Shown here in pieces: positions 25,790-38,112 of a stretch of DNA of 64,000 bases (within the stretch, counting starts at the first letter, position 1; each line of letters opens with the position of its first letter). This DNA comes from Mycobacterium sp. NBC_00419 (lineage in GTDB: Bacteria; Actinomycetota; Actinomycetes; Mycobacteriales; Mycobacteriaceae). The stretch is taken from positions 5,456,001 through 5,520,000 of the forward strand of contig NZ_CP107931.1 in the NCBI RefSeq assembly GCF_036023875.1, written 5' to 3'. A model generated the notes under the pieces. The model did not search any database. It saw only the letters and a list, made by a program, of their open reading frames with translations, and had not been told where the DNA came from. The position numbers were made by a program, and so were the translations under genes.

Positions 25790-26797
25790 GTGACCCAGGC
25801 AGCTGTGGACGTATTGGCATCGGCCCGTGAACAGGTGCTCGAGCGCGGTGAGGGCCTGACCCAGGAGCAGATCCTCGAAGTCCTGCAACTGCCCGACGAC
25901 CACCTCGAGGAACTGCTCGCGCTGGCCCACGAGGTCCGGATGCGCTGGTGCGGCCCGGAGGTCGAGGTCGAGGGCATCATCAGCCTGAAAACCGGTGGCT
26001 GCCCAGAGGATTGCCACTTCTGTTCGCAGTCGGGTCTGTTCGCCTCGCCGGTGCGCAGCGCCTGGCTGGACATCCCCAGCCTGGTCGAGGCGGCCAAGCA
26101 GACCGCGAAGACCGGCGCCACCGAGTTCTGCATCGTCGCGGCCGTCCGCGGGCCCGACGAGCGGCTGATGGCTCAGGTGGCCGCCGGCATCGAGGCGATC
26201 CGCAACGAGGTCGAGATCCAGGTCGCGTGCTCGCTGGGCATGCTCAACCAGGAGCAGGTGGACCGCCTCGCCGAGATGGGCGTGCACCGCTACAACCACA
26301 ACCTGGAGACCGCGAAGTCGTTCTTCCCCAACGTGGTGACCACCCACACCTGGGAGGAGCGCTGGCAGACGCTGGAGATGGTGCGTGACGCCGGCATGGA
26401 GGTCTGCTGCGGCGGCATCCTGGGCATGGGGGAGACGCTGGAGCAGCGCGCCGAGTTCGCCGCCAATCTCGCCGAACTCGATCCGCACGAGGTGCCGCTG
26501 AACTTCCTCAACCCGCGTCCGGGCACCCCGTTCGGGGACCTGGAGGTGCTGCCCGCCGCCGAGGCACTCAAGGCGGTCGCCGCCTTCCGGCTGGCATTGC
26601 CGCGCACGATGCTGCGCTTCGCCGGAGGCCGCGAGATCACCCTCGGTGACCTGGGGGCCAAGCAGGGCATCCTGGGCGGCGTCAACGCCGTGATCGTCGG
26701 CAACTACCTGACCACGCTGGGCCGGCCCGCCGAGGCCGACCTGGAGTTGCTCAACGATCTGCAGATGCCGATCAAGGCACTGAACGCCAGCCTGTAG
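25790..26797 (+). CDS. bioB: Biotin synthase (radical SAM)
   Basis: A 335-residue radical S-adenosylmethionine enzyme inserting sulfur into dethiobiotin. The 4Fe-4S/SAM motif is C71-x3-C75-x2-C78 ([12 protein letters not shown]). Further family stretches are [48 protein letters not shown] and [10 protein letters not shown]. Cysteines for the second cluster are present. The start is GTG at 25790 with the strong ribosome-binding site AAAAGGAG (25777-25784). The stop overlaps the BsaP gene by one base, consistent with the reported need of mycobacterial BioB for that helper. Confidence 0.96.
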   Translation: MTQAAVDVLASAREQVLERGEGLTQEQILEVLQLPDDHLEELLALAHEVRMRWCGPEVEVEGIISLKTGGCPEDCHFCSQSGLFASPVRSAWLDIPSLVEAAKQTAKTGATEFCIVAAVRGPDERLMAQVAAGIEAIRNEVEIQVACSLGMLNQEQVDRLAEMGVHRYNHNLETAKSFFPNVVTTHTWEERWQTLEMVRDAGMEVCCGGILGMGETLEQRAEFAANLAELDPHEVPLNFLNPRPGTPFGDLEVLPAAEALKAVAAFRLALPRTMLRFAGGREITLGDLGAKQGILGGVNAVIVGNYLTTLGRPAEADLELLNDLQMPIKALNASL

Positions 26798-27030
26798 TGG
26801 TCATGGTCGAAGAGCTGCCCGTACCGGTCGGTGCCGGCGTCTACAACGTCTATACCGGGGCACCGGCGGGCAGCGCGGTGCCCACGGCGGCCCAGCTGGG
26901 ACTCGAGCCGCCCCGCTTCTGCGCCGAGTGTGGACGCCGCATGGTGGTGCAGGTCCGCCCCGACGGCTGGTGGGCCAAGTGCTCGCGGCACGGCCAGGTG
27001 GATTCCAAGGATCTCGAGGGGCAGCGATGA
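26797..27030 (+). CDS. bsaP: Biotin synthase auxiliary protein (BsaP-like)
   Basis: A 77-residue protein, Rv1590-like, directly coupled to bioB. The N-terminal part ([11 protein letters not shown]) precedes a small metal-binding module with C42-x2-C45 (FCAECGRRM) and C62-x2-H65 (KCSRHG). Recent work, as I recall it, showed that mycobacterial BioB needs this small partner to convert dethiobiotin to biotin. The GTG at 26797 overlaps the bioB stop; the ATG at 26803 is an alternative start two codons later. The stop overlaps the next start (ATGA). Confidence 0.82.
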   Translation: MVMVEELPVPVGAGVYNVYTGAPAGSAVPTAAQLGLEPPRFCAECGRRMVVQVRPDGWWAKCSRHGQVDSKDLEGQR

Positions 27031-27647
27031 GCGAAGAGCATCAGGCCCCGATGGGCCCGCGCTACTCGCGCCGGTCGGCGGCGCTCATCGTCGTCGTCGG
27101 TCTGGCACTGTCCGGCGCGCTGGTCGGTGCGTTCTGGGCCTGGCTGGCTCCGCCTGCCCACGGCGTGGTGGCGCTCACCCGCTCGGGCCAGCGCATCCAG
27201 ACTTATATCGGCAGCGAGTCCGACCATCTGTTCGTCGCGGCCGCGATGCTCGTCGGGATGCTCACGCCGCTGGCCATCATCGGCGCCGTCCTGGTCTGGC
27301 AGTGGCGCGCACATCGTGGCCCGGTGCTGGTGTCGGCGTTGTGGATCGGTTCGGTCGCCGGTGCGGCTGCGGCCGCGGGAGTCGGTGCGGCACTGGTGCA
27401 TTGGCGTTACGGCGCCGTTCCATTCGAGACCGCCCCGGTGACTCCGGAGAACCGCATCTACTACTTCACCGAAGCTCCGCCGGTGTTCTTCGCGCACGGG
27501 CCGCTTCAGATTGCGACCACGCTGTTGTTCCCGGCTGCGATCGCCGCCCTGGCCTACGCGTTGATGGCGGTGGCCACTCCGCGTGACGATCTCGGGGCAT
27601 GGCCCGAAGAGGAATTCCCGCCGCTGCCGGTCGCCGCTGCGCCGTAG
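27027..27647 (+). CDS. DUF2567-type membrane protein
   Basis: A 206-residue protein with about four hydrophobic segments: [20 protein letters not shown] near residue 20, then [41 protein letters not shown], and [20 protein letters not shown] near 175. It matches Rv1591 by position and is annotated only as DUF2567. The cytosolic C-terminal tail is acidic (EEEFPPLP). Translation is coupled to bsaP by an ATGA overlap, so it may have a membrane role connected to biotin, but no function is established. Confidence 0.75.
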   Translation: MSEEHQAPMGPRYSRRSAALIVVVGLALSGALVGAFWAWLAPPAHGVVALTRSGQRIQTYIGSESDHLFVAAAMLVGMLTPLAIIGAVLVWQWRAHRGPVLVSALWIGSVAGAAAAAGVGAALVHWRYGAVPFETAPVTPENRIYYFTEAPPVFFAHGPLQIATTLLFPAAIAALAYALMAVATPRDDLGAWPEEEFPPLPVAAAP

Positions 27648-27662
27648 CCGCCGGCCCGCAAC

Positions 27663-28994
27663 TTACAGCGGACGGAACGGCACTCGGCCACCCGACATCA
27701 CCCGGGCCACGATGCCGCCGAGGCGCCACATCCCGGCGTAGGTCATCGGGTTCAGCAATGTCGGCCAGTGCGTGCGGATGATGTGGGCATCCAGTGGGCG
27801 CTCGGCGAAGCGATCGGTGAGCCAGCGCAACGTCATCGGCGCGGACATCGGGTGCAGCAGCATGTGCTCGCTGAACATGTCGCGGTGGTAGGTCACCTGC
27901 GCGCCACCCGCGTAGTAGGTCTGCGCGAGATCGTCGATGTCCTCGACGGCGATCACCGAATCGTGCACCGCCTGCACTATGAGCACCGGCAGACTCGGCG
28001 CGGTCCCGCCCAGCCTGATGCTCTCGAACACGTCCTGGACCTCAGGCATCTCCAGCACCTCGGCCAGCGGCGGGTGCACCATGTCGTCCATGTCTTTCCT
28101 GAAGAACCGGATGACGGCCTCCAGTGTGGTCATGTGATCCAGGCTGGCCAGCTGTGCGCGGCCGTCCTCGGTGGCGTGCTCCTCGATCACTCGGTTGAGG
28201 TCGGGGAACGTCTTGGCCAGGGCGGCGACAACGAGGGCGGGCAACGCCGCCAGGTAGGAGCCGTTGAGTCTGCGGAAGGTGTTGCCCAGGTCGCCGACCG
28301 GTGAGCCCAGCACCGCACCGACCACGTTGAGTTCGGGGGCGTACTCGGCGTGCACCTCGGCAGCCCATGCGGTGGCAAGCCCACCGCCGGAATACCCCCA
28401 CAGGCCGACCCGGCTGTCCTTGGCCAGTCCGAAGCGCTCGAAGTTCAGGGTGGCGCGCAATCCGTCGAGCACCCGGTAGCCGGGCTCGTGCGGAGCTCCC
28501 CACATGCCGTCAGGGCCCTCATGGTCGGGGACCGAGACCACCCAGCCCTCGGCCAGCGCGGCCGCTACCAACAGGTATTCCAGCTGGGCCAGGGAGCCGA
28601 CGGCCTTGGCGCGCCGCCGCATCGCGTACGACGGGAAGCACCGTGCGGAGACCGCGTCGATAGCGCACTGGTAGGACACCACATGGCGGGGTTGCGCGGG
28701 CGAATGCCCGGCGGGCACCAGCACGGTCGTGACCGCCGCCTGGGGTGTGTCGTACATGTCGCTGGAGCGATAGAGCAGCTGGGTGGCCTTCACGCGCTGC
28801 GGGATCACCCCGAGGAACCCGAGTTCGATATCGCGGGAGCGCAGCACCGTTCCTGGCGCGGCGTGTTCGAATCCGGCGGGCGGGGCGTAGAACGGGTCGT
28901 CGCCGGGCAGCGCAGGGCGGCCACCACGCACGAGCTCCTCGTGCGGTGCGCGGCCGATCCATTCGGGGCTCACGGCCCCGGCGGCAACAGTCAT
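27663..28994 (-). CDS. Lipase-family alpha/beta hydrolase (Rv1592c-like)
   Basis: A 443-residue hydrolase of the secretory-lipase (LIP) family, without an obvious signal peptide. The nucleophile elbow is [17 protein letters not shown] near residue 200. A likely acid lies at [16 protein letters not shown] and the His at [12 protein letters not shown]. The N-terminal segment [23 protein letters not shown] is typical of mycobacterial members. It probably hydrolyses acyl esters; the natural substrate is unknown. ATG 28994 has a good ribosome-binding site (AAGAAGG on the minus strand, 29001-29007) that lies within a palindrome covering the likely promoter. Confidence 0.85.
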   Translation of the reverse strand: MTVAAGAVSPEWIGRAPHEELVRGGRPALPGDDPFYAPPAGFEHAAPGTVLRSRDIELGFLGVIPQRVKATQLLYRSSDMYDTPQAAVTTVLVPAGHSPAQPRHVVSYQCAIDAVSARCFPSYAMRRRAKAVGSLAQLEYLLVAAALAEGWVVSVPDHEGPDGMWGAPHEPGYRVLDGLRATLNFERFGLAKDSRVGLWGYSGGGLATAWAAEVHAEYAPELNVVGAVLGSPVGDLGNTFRRLNGSYLAALPALVVAALAKTFPDLNRVIEEHATEDGRAQLASLDHMTTLEAVIRFFRKDMDDMVHPPLAEVLEMPEVQDVFESIRLGGTAPSLPVLIVQAVHDSVIAVEDIDDLAQTYYAGGAQVTYHRDMFSEHMLLHPMSAPMTLRWLTDRFAERPLDAHIIRTHWPTLLNPMTYAGMWRLGGIVARVMSGGRVPFRPL

Positions 28995-29000
28995 CGCAAA

Positions 29001-29019
29001 CCTTCTTACCTTAAGAAGG
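29001..29019. promoter_or_regulatory. Palindromic operator candidate over promoter of the lipase-like gene
   Basis: CCTTCTTACCTTAAGAAGG has eight-base perfect arms and a three-base centre. On the minus strand its middle is TAAGGT (29008-29013), a TANNNT -10 hexamer, and its proximal arm is the gene's ribosome-binding site. A regulator bound here would block both transcription and translation start. I do not recognise the binding protein. Confidence 0.55.
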
Positions 29020-29038
29020 GTCTAAGAATCCAGTCGAC

Positions 29039-29731
29039 TCACCCGGGCGGACGCAACGCAGCGAACTCGTCGGTGACCCGCAACCGGGAGTCGGTGAAGC
29101 GATAGAGCGCCGCCGGCCGCCCGCCACTGCGACCCGGGTGGGCGGTGGTACCGGTCGGGGTGATCACCCCGCGCCTAGCCAGCACCCGCTGCAGGTTGGT
29201 TGCGTCGACCTGGTACCCGAGTGCGGCCCCGTAGATGTCGCGCAGCGTCGATAGGGCGAATTCCCTTGGTGCAAGGGCGAATCCGATGTTGGTGTAGGAC
29301 AGCTTGGCAACCAGCCGGGCCTGGGCGTAGGCCACCATCGGCCCGTGGTCGAACGCCATGGGCGGCAGTGCGTTCACCGGATGCCAGCGGGTGTCCGACG
29401 GGAGTTCGGGGGTCGCGGGGGAGGGCACCAGCCCGAGGAATGTGGAGGCGATCGTGCGTACACCGGGGACTCGGCTCGGGTCGGAGAAAACCGCCAGCTG
29501 TTCCAAGTGGGCGATCTCACGCACGTCGACCTTCTCGGCAAGCTGTCGGCGGACCGAGGCGGTCAGGTCTTCGTCCGCTCGCAACCGTCCGCCCGGCAAA
29601 GCCCATTTGCCGCGCTCAGGCTGTAGGGCGCGCTGCCATAACAGCACGTTGAGAGTGGGTTTCCGGGAGGCGACATCGCCAACCTGGAATACAACGGCGA
29701 GCACCTCGTGTTCAGTGCTAGTATGACCCAT
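29039..29731 (-). CDS. nrtR: NAD-biosynthesis repressor NrtR (Nudix-related regulator)
   Basis: A 230-residue protein with an N-terminal Nudix-fold domain and a C-terminal winged helix. The Nudix box is degenerate: [20 protein letters not shown] keeps the frame of GX5EX7REUXEEXGU but has RQ for RE and lacks the second catalytic Glu. That argues for ligand sensing instead of hydrolysis. The wHTH includes [19 protein letters not shown]. Position next to and divergent from nadABC, plus a strong inverted repeat between them, fits NrtR, which senses NAD metabolites (ADP-ribose in other bacteria). TATAAT lies seven bases before the ATG, predicting a leaderless transcript. Confidence 0.9.
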   Translation of the reverse strand: MGHTSTEHEVLAVVFQVGDVASRKPTLNVLLWQRALQPERGKWALPGGRLRADEDLTASVRRQLAEKVDVREIAHLEQLAVFSDPSRVPGVRTIASTFLGLVPSPATPELPSDTRWHPVNALPPMAFDHGPMVAYAQARLVAKLSYTNIGFALAPREFALSTLRDIYGAALGYQVDATNLQRVLARRGVITPTGTTAHPGRSGGRPAALYRFTDSRLRVTDEFAALRPPG

Positions 29732-29754
29732 GTTTTCGATTATAAGTCGAAAAC
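29732..29754. promoter_or_regulatory. NrtR operator over divergent nrtR/nadA promoters
   Basis: Arms GTTTTCGA (29732-29739) and TCGAAAAC (29747-29754) form a perfect eight-base inverted repeat around a seven-base centre. The centre region contains a minus-strand TATAAT (29739-29744) for nrtR and a plus-strand TATAAG (29741-29746) for nadA. The site touches the nrtR ATG. One bound NrtR dimer or tetramer would shut off both genes. Confidence 0.85.
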
Positions 29755-29779
29755 CCCGGACACCAGACAGGAGGCGGCT

Positions 29780-30829
29780 ATGACCGTCCTGGATCGTGCG
29801 GATTCGGCCCCCGGTGGACTGGCCGCACACATCACCGACGGACCCGGCGGATACTCCGGCGTGATCGGTGACGAGGAGTGGGCGGCCGAGGTCCGCCGCC
29901 TTGCCACCCTGCGGGGCGCGACCATCCTGGCGCACAATTACCAGCTGCCTGCCATCCAGGACGTTGCCGATCACGTCGGCGACTCGCTGGCGTTGTCCCG
30001 GATCGCGGCCGCCGCCCCCGAGGACACCATCGTCTTCTGCGGCGTGCACTTCATGGCCGAGACGGCGAAGATCCTCAGCCCGGACAAGACGGTGCTGATC
30101 CCCGATCAGCGGGCAGGCTGCTCGCTGGCGGACTCGATCACCGCCGACGATCTGCGGGCGTGGAAGAACGAATACCCTGACGCCGTGGTGGTGTCCTACG
30201 TCAACACCACGGCGGCGGTGAAGGCGCTGACGGACATCTGCTGCACCTCGTCCAACGCCGTCGAGGTGGTGAACTCCATCCCGGCCGACCGCGAGGTGCT
30301 GTTCTGCCCGGATCAGTTCCTCGGCGCGCATGTCCGCCGGATGACCGGCCGGGAGAACCTGCAGATCTGGGCCGGCGAGTGCCACGTCCATGCCGGCATC
30401 AACGGCGATGAACTGGCCGCGCAGGCCCGTAGTCATCCCGACGCCGAGCTCTACGTGCATCCGGAGTGCGGCTGCGCCACCTCGGCGCTGTACCTCGCCG
30501 GCGAGGGCGCCTTCCCGGCCGACCGGGTCAAGATCCTGTCCACCGGCGGCATGCTGGATGCTGCGAAGTCCTCGGATGCCAAGCAGGTTCTGGTGGCCAC
30601 CGAGGTCGGCATGTTGCACCAGTTGCGCCGTGCCGCACCGGGTATCGACTTCCAAGCGGTCAACGACCGCGCATCGTGCAAGTACATGAAGATGATCACG
30701 CCCGCCGCCGTGCTGCGCTGCCTGGTCGAGGTCGCCGACGAGGTCGATGTCGATCCCGAAACCGCCCGACTGGCCCGCGCCAGCGTGCAGCGGATGATCG
30801 AGATCGGCCAGCCTGGCGGCGGAGAATGA
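29780..30829 (+). CDS. nadA: Quinolinate synthase A
   Basis: A 349-residue 4Fe-4S enzyme condensing iminoaspartate with dihydroxyacetone phosphate to quinolinate, the first ring of NAD. The three cluster cysteines lie in the usual segments ([30 protein letters not shown]), with the neighbouring [28 protein letters not shown] is the N-terminal substrate site. The ATG at 29780 has CAGGAGG (29768-29774) upstream, which is preferred over in-frame codons lying in the operator. The stop overlaps nadB (ATGA). Confidence 0.95.
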   Translation: MTVLDRADSAPGGLAAHITDGPGGYSGVIGDEEWAAEVRRLATLRGATILAHNYQLPAIQDVADHVGDSLALSRIAAAAPEDTIVFCGVHFMAETAKILSPDKTVLIPDQRAGCSLADSITADDLRAWKNEYPDAVVVSYVNTTAAVKALTDICCTSSNAVEVVNSIPADREVLFCPDQFLGAHVRRMTGRENLQIWAGECHVHAGINGDELAAQARSHPDAELYVHPECGCATSALYLAGEGAFPADRVKILSTGGMLDAAKSSDAKQVLVATEVGMLHQLRRAAPGIDFQAVNDRASCKYMKMITPAAVLRCLVEVADEVDVDPETARLARASVQRMIEIGQPGGGE

Positions 30830-32391
30830 CACGCCAGTTCGGCTGCGGCGCAAGCACTGCGGGCGTGGACTGGCAGCAGCGTGCCGATGTGGTGGTGATC
30901 GGCACCGGCGTCGCAGGATTGGCAGCGGCCCTGGCCGCGCACCGAAGAGGCAGTCGCACCGTCATTTTGAGCAAGGCTGACGACACGGCGACGTTCCATG
31001 CCCAGGGCGGCATCGCGGTCGTGTTGCCGCACACCGACGACTCCGTCGACGCCCACGTGCGGGATACCCTGTCAGCCGGTGCCGGCCTGTGCGATCCGGA
31101 TGCGGTGCGCTCCATCGTCGCCGACGGCTACGCGGCAGTCGCCGACCTGGTCGACGACGGTGCCCGGTTCGACGAGAGTGCACCGGGCCAGTGGGCGCTC
31201 ACCCGGGAGGGCGGGCACTCGGTCCGCCGGATCATCCATGCCGGCGGCGACGCAACCGGCGCCGAGGTGCAGCGCGCGCTCAACCACGCGGCCGCCACCT
31301 TGGACATCCGGCGTAACCATGTGGCGCTGGAGATCCTCCACGACGGCACGGCCGTCACCGGTGTGCTGGTGCGCAACCCCGATGGGCTCGGTGTGGTCCA
31401 TGCCCCGTCGGTCATCTTGGCCACCGGCGGCGCGGGGCATCTCTACAGCGCCACAACCAATCCCGAAGGATCCACCGGCGACGGAATCGCGCTGGCGTTG
31501 TGGGCCGGTGTCGGGGTCAGTGACGTCGAGTTCATCCAGTTCCATCCCACGATGCTCTTTGCCCGTGACGCCGGCGGCCGCAGGCCGCTGATCACCGAGG
31601 CGTTGCGGGGCGAGGGTGCGGTGCTGCGGGACGCCAGGGGTGAATCGGTGACCGCCGGCGTACACCCGATGGGCGACCTGGCCCCGCGCGACGTGGTGGC
31701 AGCCGCCATCGAGGCGCGGCTGCGGGACACCGGCGACGAGTGCGTGTTCCTCGACGCACGGTCCATCGACCATTTCGAGCGGCGCTTCCCGACGGTGACC
31801 GCGGCCTGCCACGCAGCGGGTATCGACCCGACGACACAACCGATTCCGGTTGTGCCCGGTGCCCACTACAGCTGCGGCGGGGTCAGCACCGACGTGTACG
31901 GCCGCACCGAGTTGCCCGGGCTCTTCGCCGCCGGCGAGGTGGCCCGCACCGGAATGCACGGGGCGAACCGGTTGGCGTCCAACAGCCTGCTCGAGGGTCT
32001 GGTCGTGGGCGGCCGCGCCGGTCGGGCGGCCGCCGGACACGCGGCAACCGCCGCCGTCTCACTGGCTAAATATGAACCGATGCAACGGGATTCGCTGGAT
32101 CGAAGGCTGCTCCAGTCGGCGATGACGCGCTACGCCTCGGTCGACCGCGACGCCCACGGTCTCGGCGAACTCGCCGACACGCTGGCCCGGGCGACACCGC
32201 GGCCGCTCAGCAGTCGCGCCGATTTCGAGGACGTCGCACTGACGGCCACCGCCCGGATCGTGGCCGCCGCCGCGCTGGCGCGCACCGAAACCCGCGGCTG
32301 CCACCACCGCGGTGACTACCCACAGACCGACCCGGCGCAGGCCTACAGCCGCATCCTGCATGCCGAACCGGCCGCCGCCTGCCTGCCATGA
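30826..32391 (+). CDS. nadB: L-aspartate oxidase
   Basis: A 521-residue FAD enzyme of the succinate dehydrogenase flavoprotein family, oxidising L-aspartate to iminoaspartate for NadA. The dinucleotide fold is [19 protein letters not shown]. Active-site and FAD regions are [30 protein letters not shown] followed by QFHPTML, and [20 protein letters not shown]. The C-terminal helical domain ends near [12 protein letters not shown] 30826 overlaps the nadA stop and its own stop overlaps nadC (ATGA), giving a tightly coupled nadABC operon. Confidence 0.94.
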   Translation: MTRQFGCGASTAGVDWQQRADVVVIGTGVAGLAAALAAHRRGSRTVILSKADDTATFHAQGGIAVVLPHTDDSVDAHVRDTLSAGAGLCDPDAVRSIVADGYAAVADLVDDGARFDESAPGQWALTREGGHSVRRIIHAGGDATGAEVQRALNHAAATLDIRRNHVALEILHDGTAVTGVLVRNPDGLGVVHAPSVILATGGAGHLYSATTNPEGSTGDGIALALWAGVGVSDVEFIQFHPTMLFARDAGGRRPLITEALRGEGAVLRDARGESVTAGVHPMGDLAPRDVVAAAIEARLRDTGDECVFLDARSIDHFERRFPTVTAACHAAGIDPTTQPIPVVPGAHYSCGGVSTDVYGRTELPGLFAAGEVARTGMHGANRLASNSLLEGLVVGGRAGRAAAGHAATAAVSLAKYEPMQRDSLDRRLLQSAMTRYASVDRDAHGLGELADTLARATPRPLSSRADFEDVALTATARIVAAAALARTETRGCHHRGDYPQTDPAQAYSRILHAEPAAACLP

Positions 32392-33245
32392 CCCTCACTG
32401 CAGACGAACTAGCCGAAGCGCTGGTCACGATCCGCCGCGGCCTCGACGAAGACCTGCGCTACGGCCCCGACGTCACCACCCTTGCCACCGTGCCCGAAGA
32501 CGCCGAAACGCTGGCCGCACTGGTCACCAGGGAGCCGGGCGTCGCCGCAGGCGTCGACGTGGCACTGCTGGTGCTCGACGAGGTCCTCGGCCCAGACGGT
32601 TACCGCGTGGTGGACCGGGTCGCCGACGGCACCCGACTGGAGGCCGGAGCGGCACTGCTGCGGGTCCAGGCGCCGACGCGCGGCCTGCTGACCGCCGAAC
32701 GCACCCTGCTCAACCTGGTCTGTCACCTGTCCGGGATCGCCACGGCCACCGCGGCGTGGGTGGATGCCGTCGAGGGCACCGCAGCCAAGATCCGGGACAC
32801 CCGCAAGACGCTGCCGGGTCTGCGCGCCCTGCAGAAGTACGCGGTGCGCGTGGGCGGCGGGGTGAACCACCGCATGGGGCTCGGCGATGCCGCCCTGATC
32901 AAGGACAACCACGTGGCCGCCGCCGGCTCGGTGGTCGCGGCACTGCGCGCGGTCCGGGCAGCCGCCCCGGATCTACCGTGCGAGGTCGAGGTCGACACCC
33001 TCGAACAGCTCGACGAGGTCCTCGCCGAGGACGTTCAGTTGATCCTGCTGGATAACTTCCCGGTGTGGCAGACCCAGATCGCGGTCCAGCGCCGCGACGC
33101 GCGAGCACCCGGCGTGCTGCTCGAGTCCTCAGGCGGGCTGAGTCTGGACTCGGCCGCCGAGTACGCCGGGACAGGTGTCGACTACCTGGCGGTGGGCGCG
33201 CTGACCCACTCGGTGCGGGTGCTCGACGTCGGCCTCGACCTCTGA
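32388..33245 (+). CDS. nadC: Nicotinate-nucleotide pyrophosphorylase (carboxylating)
   Basis: A 285-residue quinolinate phosphoribosyltransferase making nicotinate mononucleotide from quinolinate and PRPP. Motifs are LDEDLRYGPDVTT, ERTLLNLVCHLSGIATAT, IRDTRKTLPGLRALQKYAV, GGVNHRMGLGDAALIKDNH and EVEVDTLEQLDE. The length and residue pattern are normal. It overlaps nadB by four bases and ends one base from the convergent next gene, leaving no room for a separate terminator. Confidence 0.95.
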   Translation: MTLTADELAEALVTIRRGLDEDLRYGPDVTTLATVPEDAETLAALVTREPGVAAGVDVALLVLDEVLGPDGYRVVDRVADGTRLEAGAALLRVQAPTRGLLTAERTLLNLVCHLSGIATATAAWVDAVEGTAAKIRDTRKTLPGLRALQKYAVRVGGGVNHRMGLGDAALIKDNHVAAAGSVVAALRAVRAAAPDLPCEVEVDTLEQLDEVLAEDVQLILLDNFPVWQTQIAVQRRDARAPGVLLESSGGLSLDSAAEYAGTGVDYLAVGALTHSVRVLDVGLDL

Positions 33246-33246
33246 G

Positions 33247-33663
33247 CTATCCGGCGATGTCGGCGACGAAGGCACCCACACCGCGCCGCAGACCCGACTG
33301 CGCCACCCGCGGCAGGTTCGGGTCGTCGGTGCCCGCGGGCAGCACCCGCGGATTGACCAGGTGCAGGTCTTTGCCCTTGAAGTGGATGTCGGCCTCGCCG
33401 GCCGCCAGGATGTTCTTCACCCAGTTGGTCTTGCCGTGGGCCAGCAGTACCGCCAGCGTGGCGCCCTTGCGGTAGGGCGTGACGACCGTCTCGTAGACGG
33501 TCCCGGACGTGCGCCCGCGATGGGAGATGACAGCCATCCCCGGCAGATACTTCGCGATCGGACGGACCGCCGGGTTGAAGTACTTGATCTGGAAGTTCTC
33601 GAACCAGACCGGGAACTTCATCGGCACACCGGGGGCATTGTTCGGATGATCCTTGGTCGACAT
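33247..33663 (-). CDS. Deazaflavin-dependent nitroreductase-like (DUF385) protein, Rv1598c type
   Basis: A 138-residue protein of the F420-binding split-barrel family ([20 protein letters not shown], then [21 protein letters not shown]). Some members reduce nitroimidazoles or quinones with F420H2; no substrate can be inferred. The frame stays open upstream to 33702. The ATG at 33663 (MSTKDHPNN) gives a compact protein and avoids the basic, Gly-rich extension; the ATG at 33672 is possible. Convergent with nadC. Confidence 0.75.
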   Translation of the reverse strand: MSTKDHPNNAPGVPMKFPVWFENFQIKYFNPAVRPIAKYLPGMAVISHRGRTSGTVYETVVTPYRKGATLAVLLAHGKTNWVKNILAAGEADIHFKGKDLHLVNPRVLPAGTDDPNLPRVAQSGLRRGVGAFVADIAG

Positions 33664-33688
33664 GCGCCCCATCTTGCCCCCTGCCGTC

Positions 33689-34324
33689 TCAGGCCGTCGC
33701 ACCGCGGCGCACCAGCGAGAGCACCACGGCGGCGGTGGCGAACAAGCCGGAGAAGGTGCGGTTCATGATCGTCTGCTGGCGCGGCGTGCGCAGCCAGGCC
33801 AGCAGCCGGACCGAAAGTCCGGTGTAGGCGCCCATCACTACCAGGTCGACGACGACCATCGTCGCTGCGATCGTCAGATACTGAGGCAGCAGCGGTGCGG
33901 TCGGCACCACGAACTGCGGCAGCACCGCGAGCAGGAACACCAGGCCCTTCGGGTTGGTCACATTCACCAGAAATCCGCGCATGAGCAGGGCGAATCGGCT
34001 GCTGTCGACGCTGGCGGTGAGTTGCTCGCCGAGGTCACCGGGGCGGGTACGCCATTGCCGAACAGCCAGGTAGATCAGGTACAGCACGCCGATCCACTTG
34101 ATGACGGTGAACGCGACCACCGACTTGGCCACGGCCGCGCCCAGGCCGACGGCAACCGCCGCGAGCTGCAGCATCAGCCCGATTTCGAGGCCGGTGATGC
34201 TCCAGTAACCGCGGCGCAGCCCGTGGCTCAGACCGGTGGACATGGACTGGATCGCACCGGCGCCGGGGGAGACGCTGATCGCGATCGAGGCGCCCACGAA
34301 CGCCAGCCACAGGTCCCATTGCAT
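33689..34324 (-). CDS. LysE/RhtB-family amino-acid exporter
   Basis: A 211-residue membrane protein with about six hydrophobic segments. The family hallmark [21 protein letters not shown] is near residue 19, followed by [21 protein letters not shown], also diagnostic of RhtB/LysE transporters. It likely exports an amino acid or related metabolite. The much longer open frame continuing upstream is antisense shadow of hisD. ATG 34324 starts right at [12 protein letters not shown] and is preceded by GATACT six bases upstream. Divergent from hisD. Confidence 0.85.
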   Translation of the reverse strand: MQWDLWLAFVGASIAISVSPGAGAIQSMSTGLSHGLRRGYWSITGLEIGLMLQLAAVAVGLGAAVAKSVVAFTVIKWIGVLYLIYLAVRQWRTRPGDLGEQLTASVDSSRFALLMRGFLVNVTNPKGLVFLLAVLPQFVVPTAPLLPQYLTIAATMVVVDLVVMGAYTGLSVRLLAWLRTPRQQTIMNRTFSGLFATAAVVLSLVRRGATA

Positions 34325-34361
34325 TACCGCAGTATCCGGCTCGGCCCCGCCCGCGCCCAAT

Positions 34362-34374
34362 CGATTTTTAATCG
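34362..34374. promoter_or_regulatory. Small palindrome in lysE-like/hisD divergent region
   Basis: CGATT-TTT-AATCG forms five-base arms in an AT-rich patch within an otherwise GC-rich 78-base gap. It lies about 30 bases before the hisD ATG and upstream of the exporter's likely -10 (GATACT, 34331-34336, minus strand). It could be an operator for either gene. Short arms make this tentative. Confidence 0.3.
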
Positions 34375-34402
34375 GGTGCACCGATACGGGACAATTGCAG
34401 TA

Positions 34403-37489
<3,087 letters not shown>

Positions 37490-37493
<4 letters not shown>

Positions 37494-38110
37494 CAGCAAA
37501 ATCCGTGGTGGTGCTCGACTACGGCTCGGGCAATCTGCGTTCAGCGCAGCGCGCGCTGGAGCGCGTCGGCGCCGACGTCGAGGTCACTTCCGATGCGCGC
37601 CGTGCGCAGGAGGCCGACGGTCTGGTGGTTCCCGGCGTCGGGGCTTACGAAGCCTGCATGACCGGTCTGCGCGGCATCGGCGGTGAACGCATCATCGCCG
37701 ACCGGGTGGCCGCGGGGCGGCCGGTGCTCGGGGTGTGCGTGGGCATGCAGATCCTGTTCGCCCGCGGCGTGGAGTTCGGTGTGGAGTCGGTCGGCTGTGG
37801 GCAGTGGCCGGGTTCGGTCACCCGTCTGGATGCGCCGGTGATCCCGCACATGGGCTGGAACGTGGTCGAGGCGGCGCCGGGCAGCGCGCTGTTCAAGGGC
37901 ATCGACACCGACACCCGGTTCTACTTCGTGCACTCCTACGCGGCGCAGAAGTGGGAGGGTGCGCCCGGCGCGCTGCTGACGTGGGCGAGCCACCATGTGC
38001 GCTTCCTGGCCGCGGTCGAAGACGGTCCGTTGTCGGCCACACAGTTTCATCCGGAGAAGAGCGGCGACGCCGGTGCGGCGCTGCTCGCCAATTGGGTTGA
38101 GGGGCTATAA
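37490..38110 (+). CDS. hisH: Imidazole glycerol phosphate synthase, glutaminase subunit
   Basis: A 206-residue class I amidotransferase that hydrolyses glutamine and channels ammonia to HisF. The nucleophile elbow is [14 protein letters not shown] (Cys) and the His-Glu pair lies at [29 protein letters not shown] and [11 protein letters not shown] are typical. The start is GTG at 37490, overlapping the hisB stop. hisF is separated from it here by hisA and impA. Confidence 0.96.
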
Positions 38111-38112
38111 GA

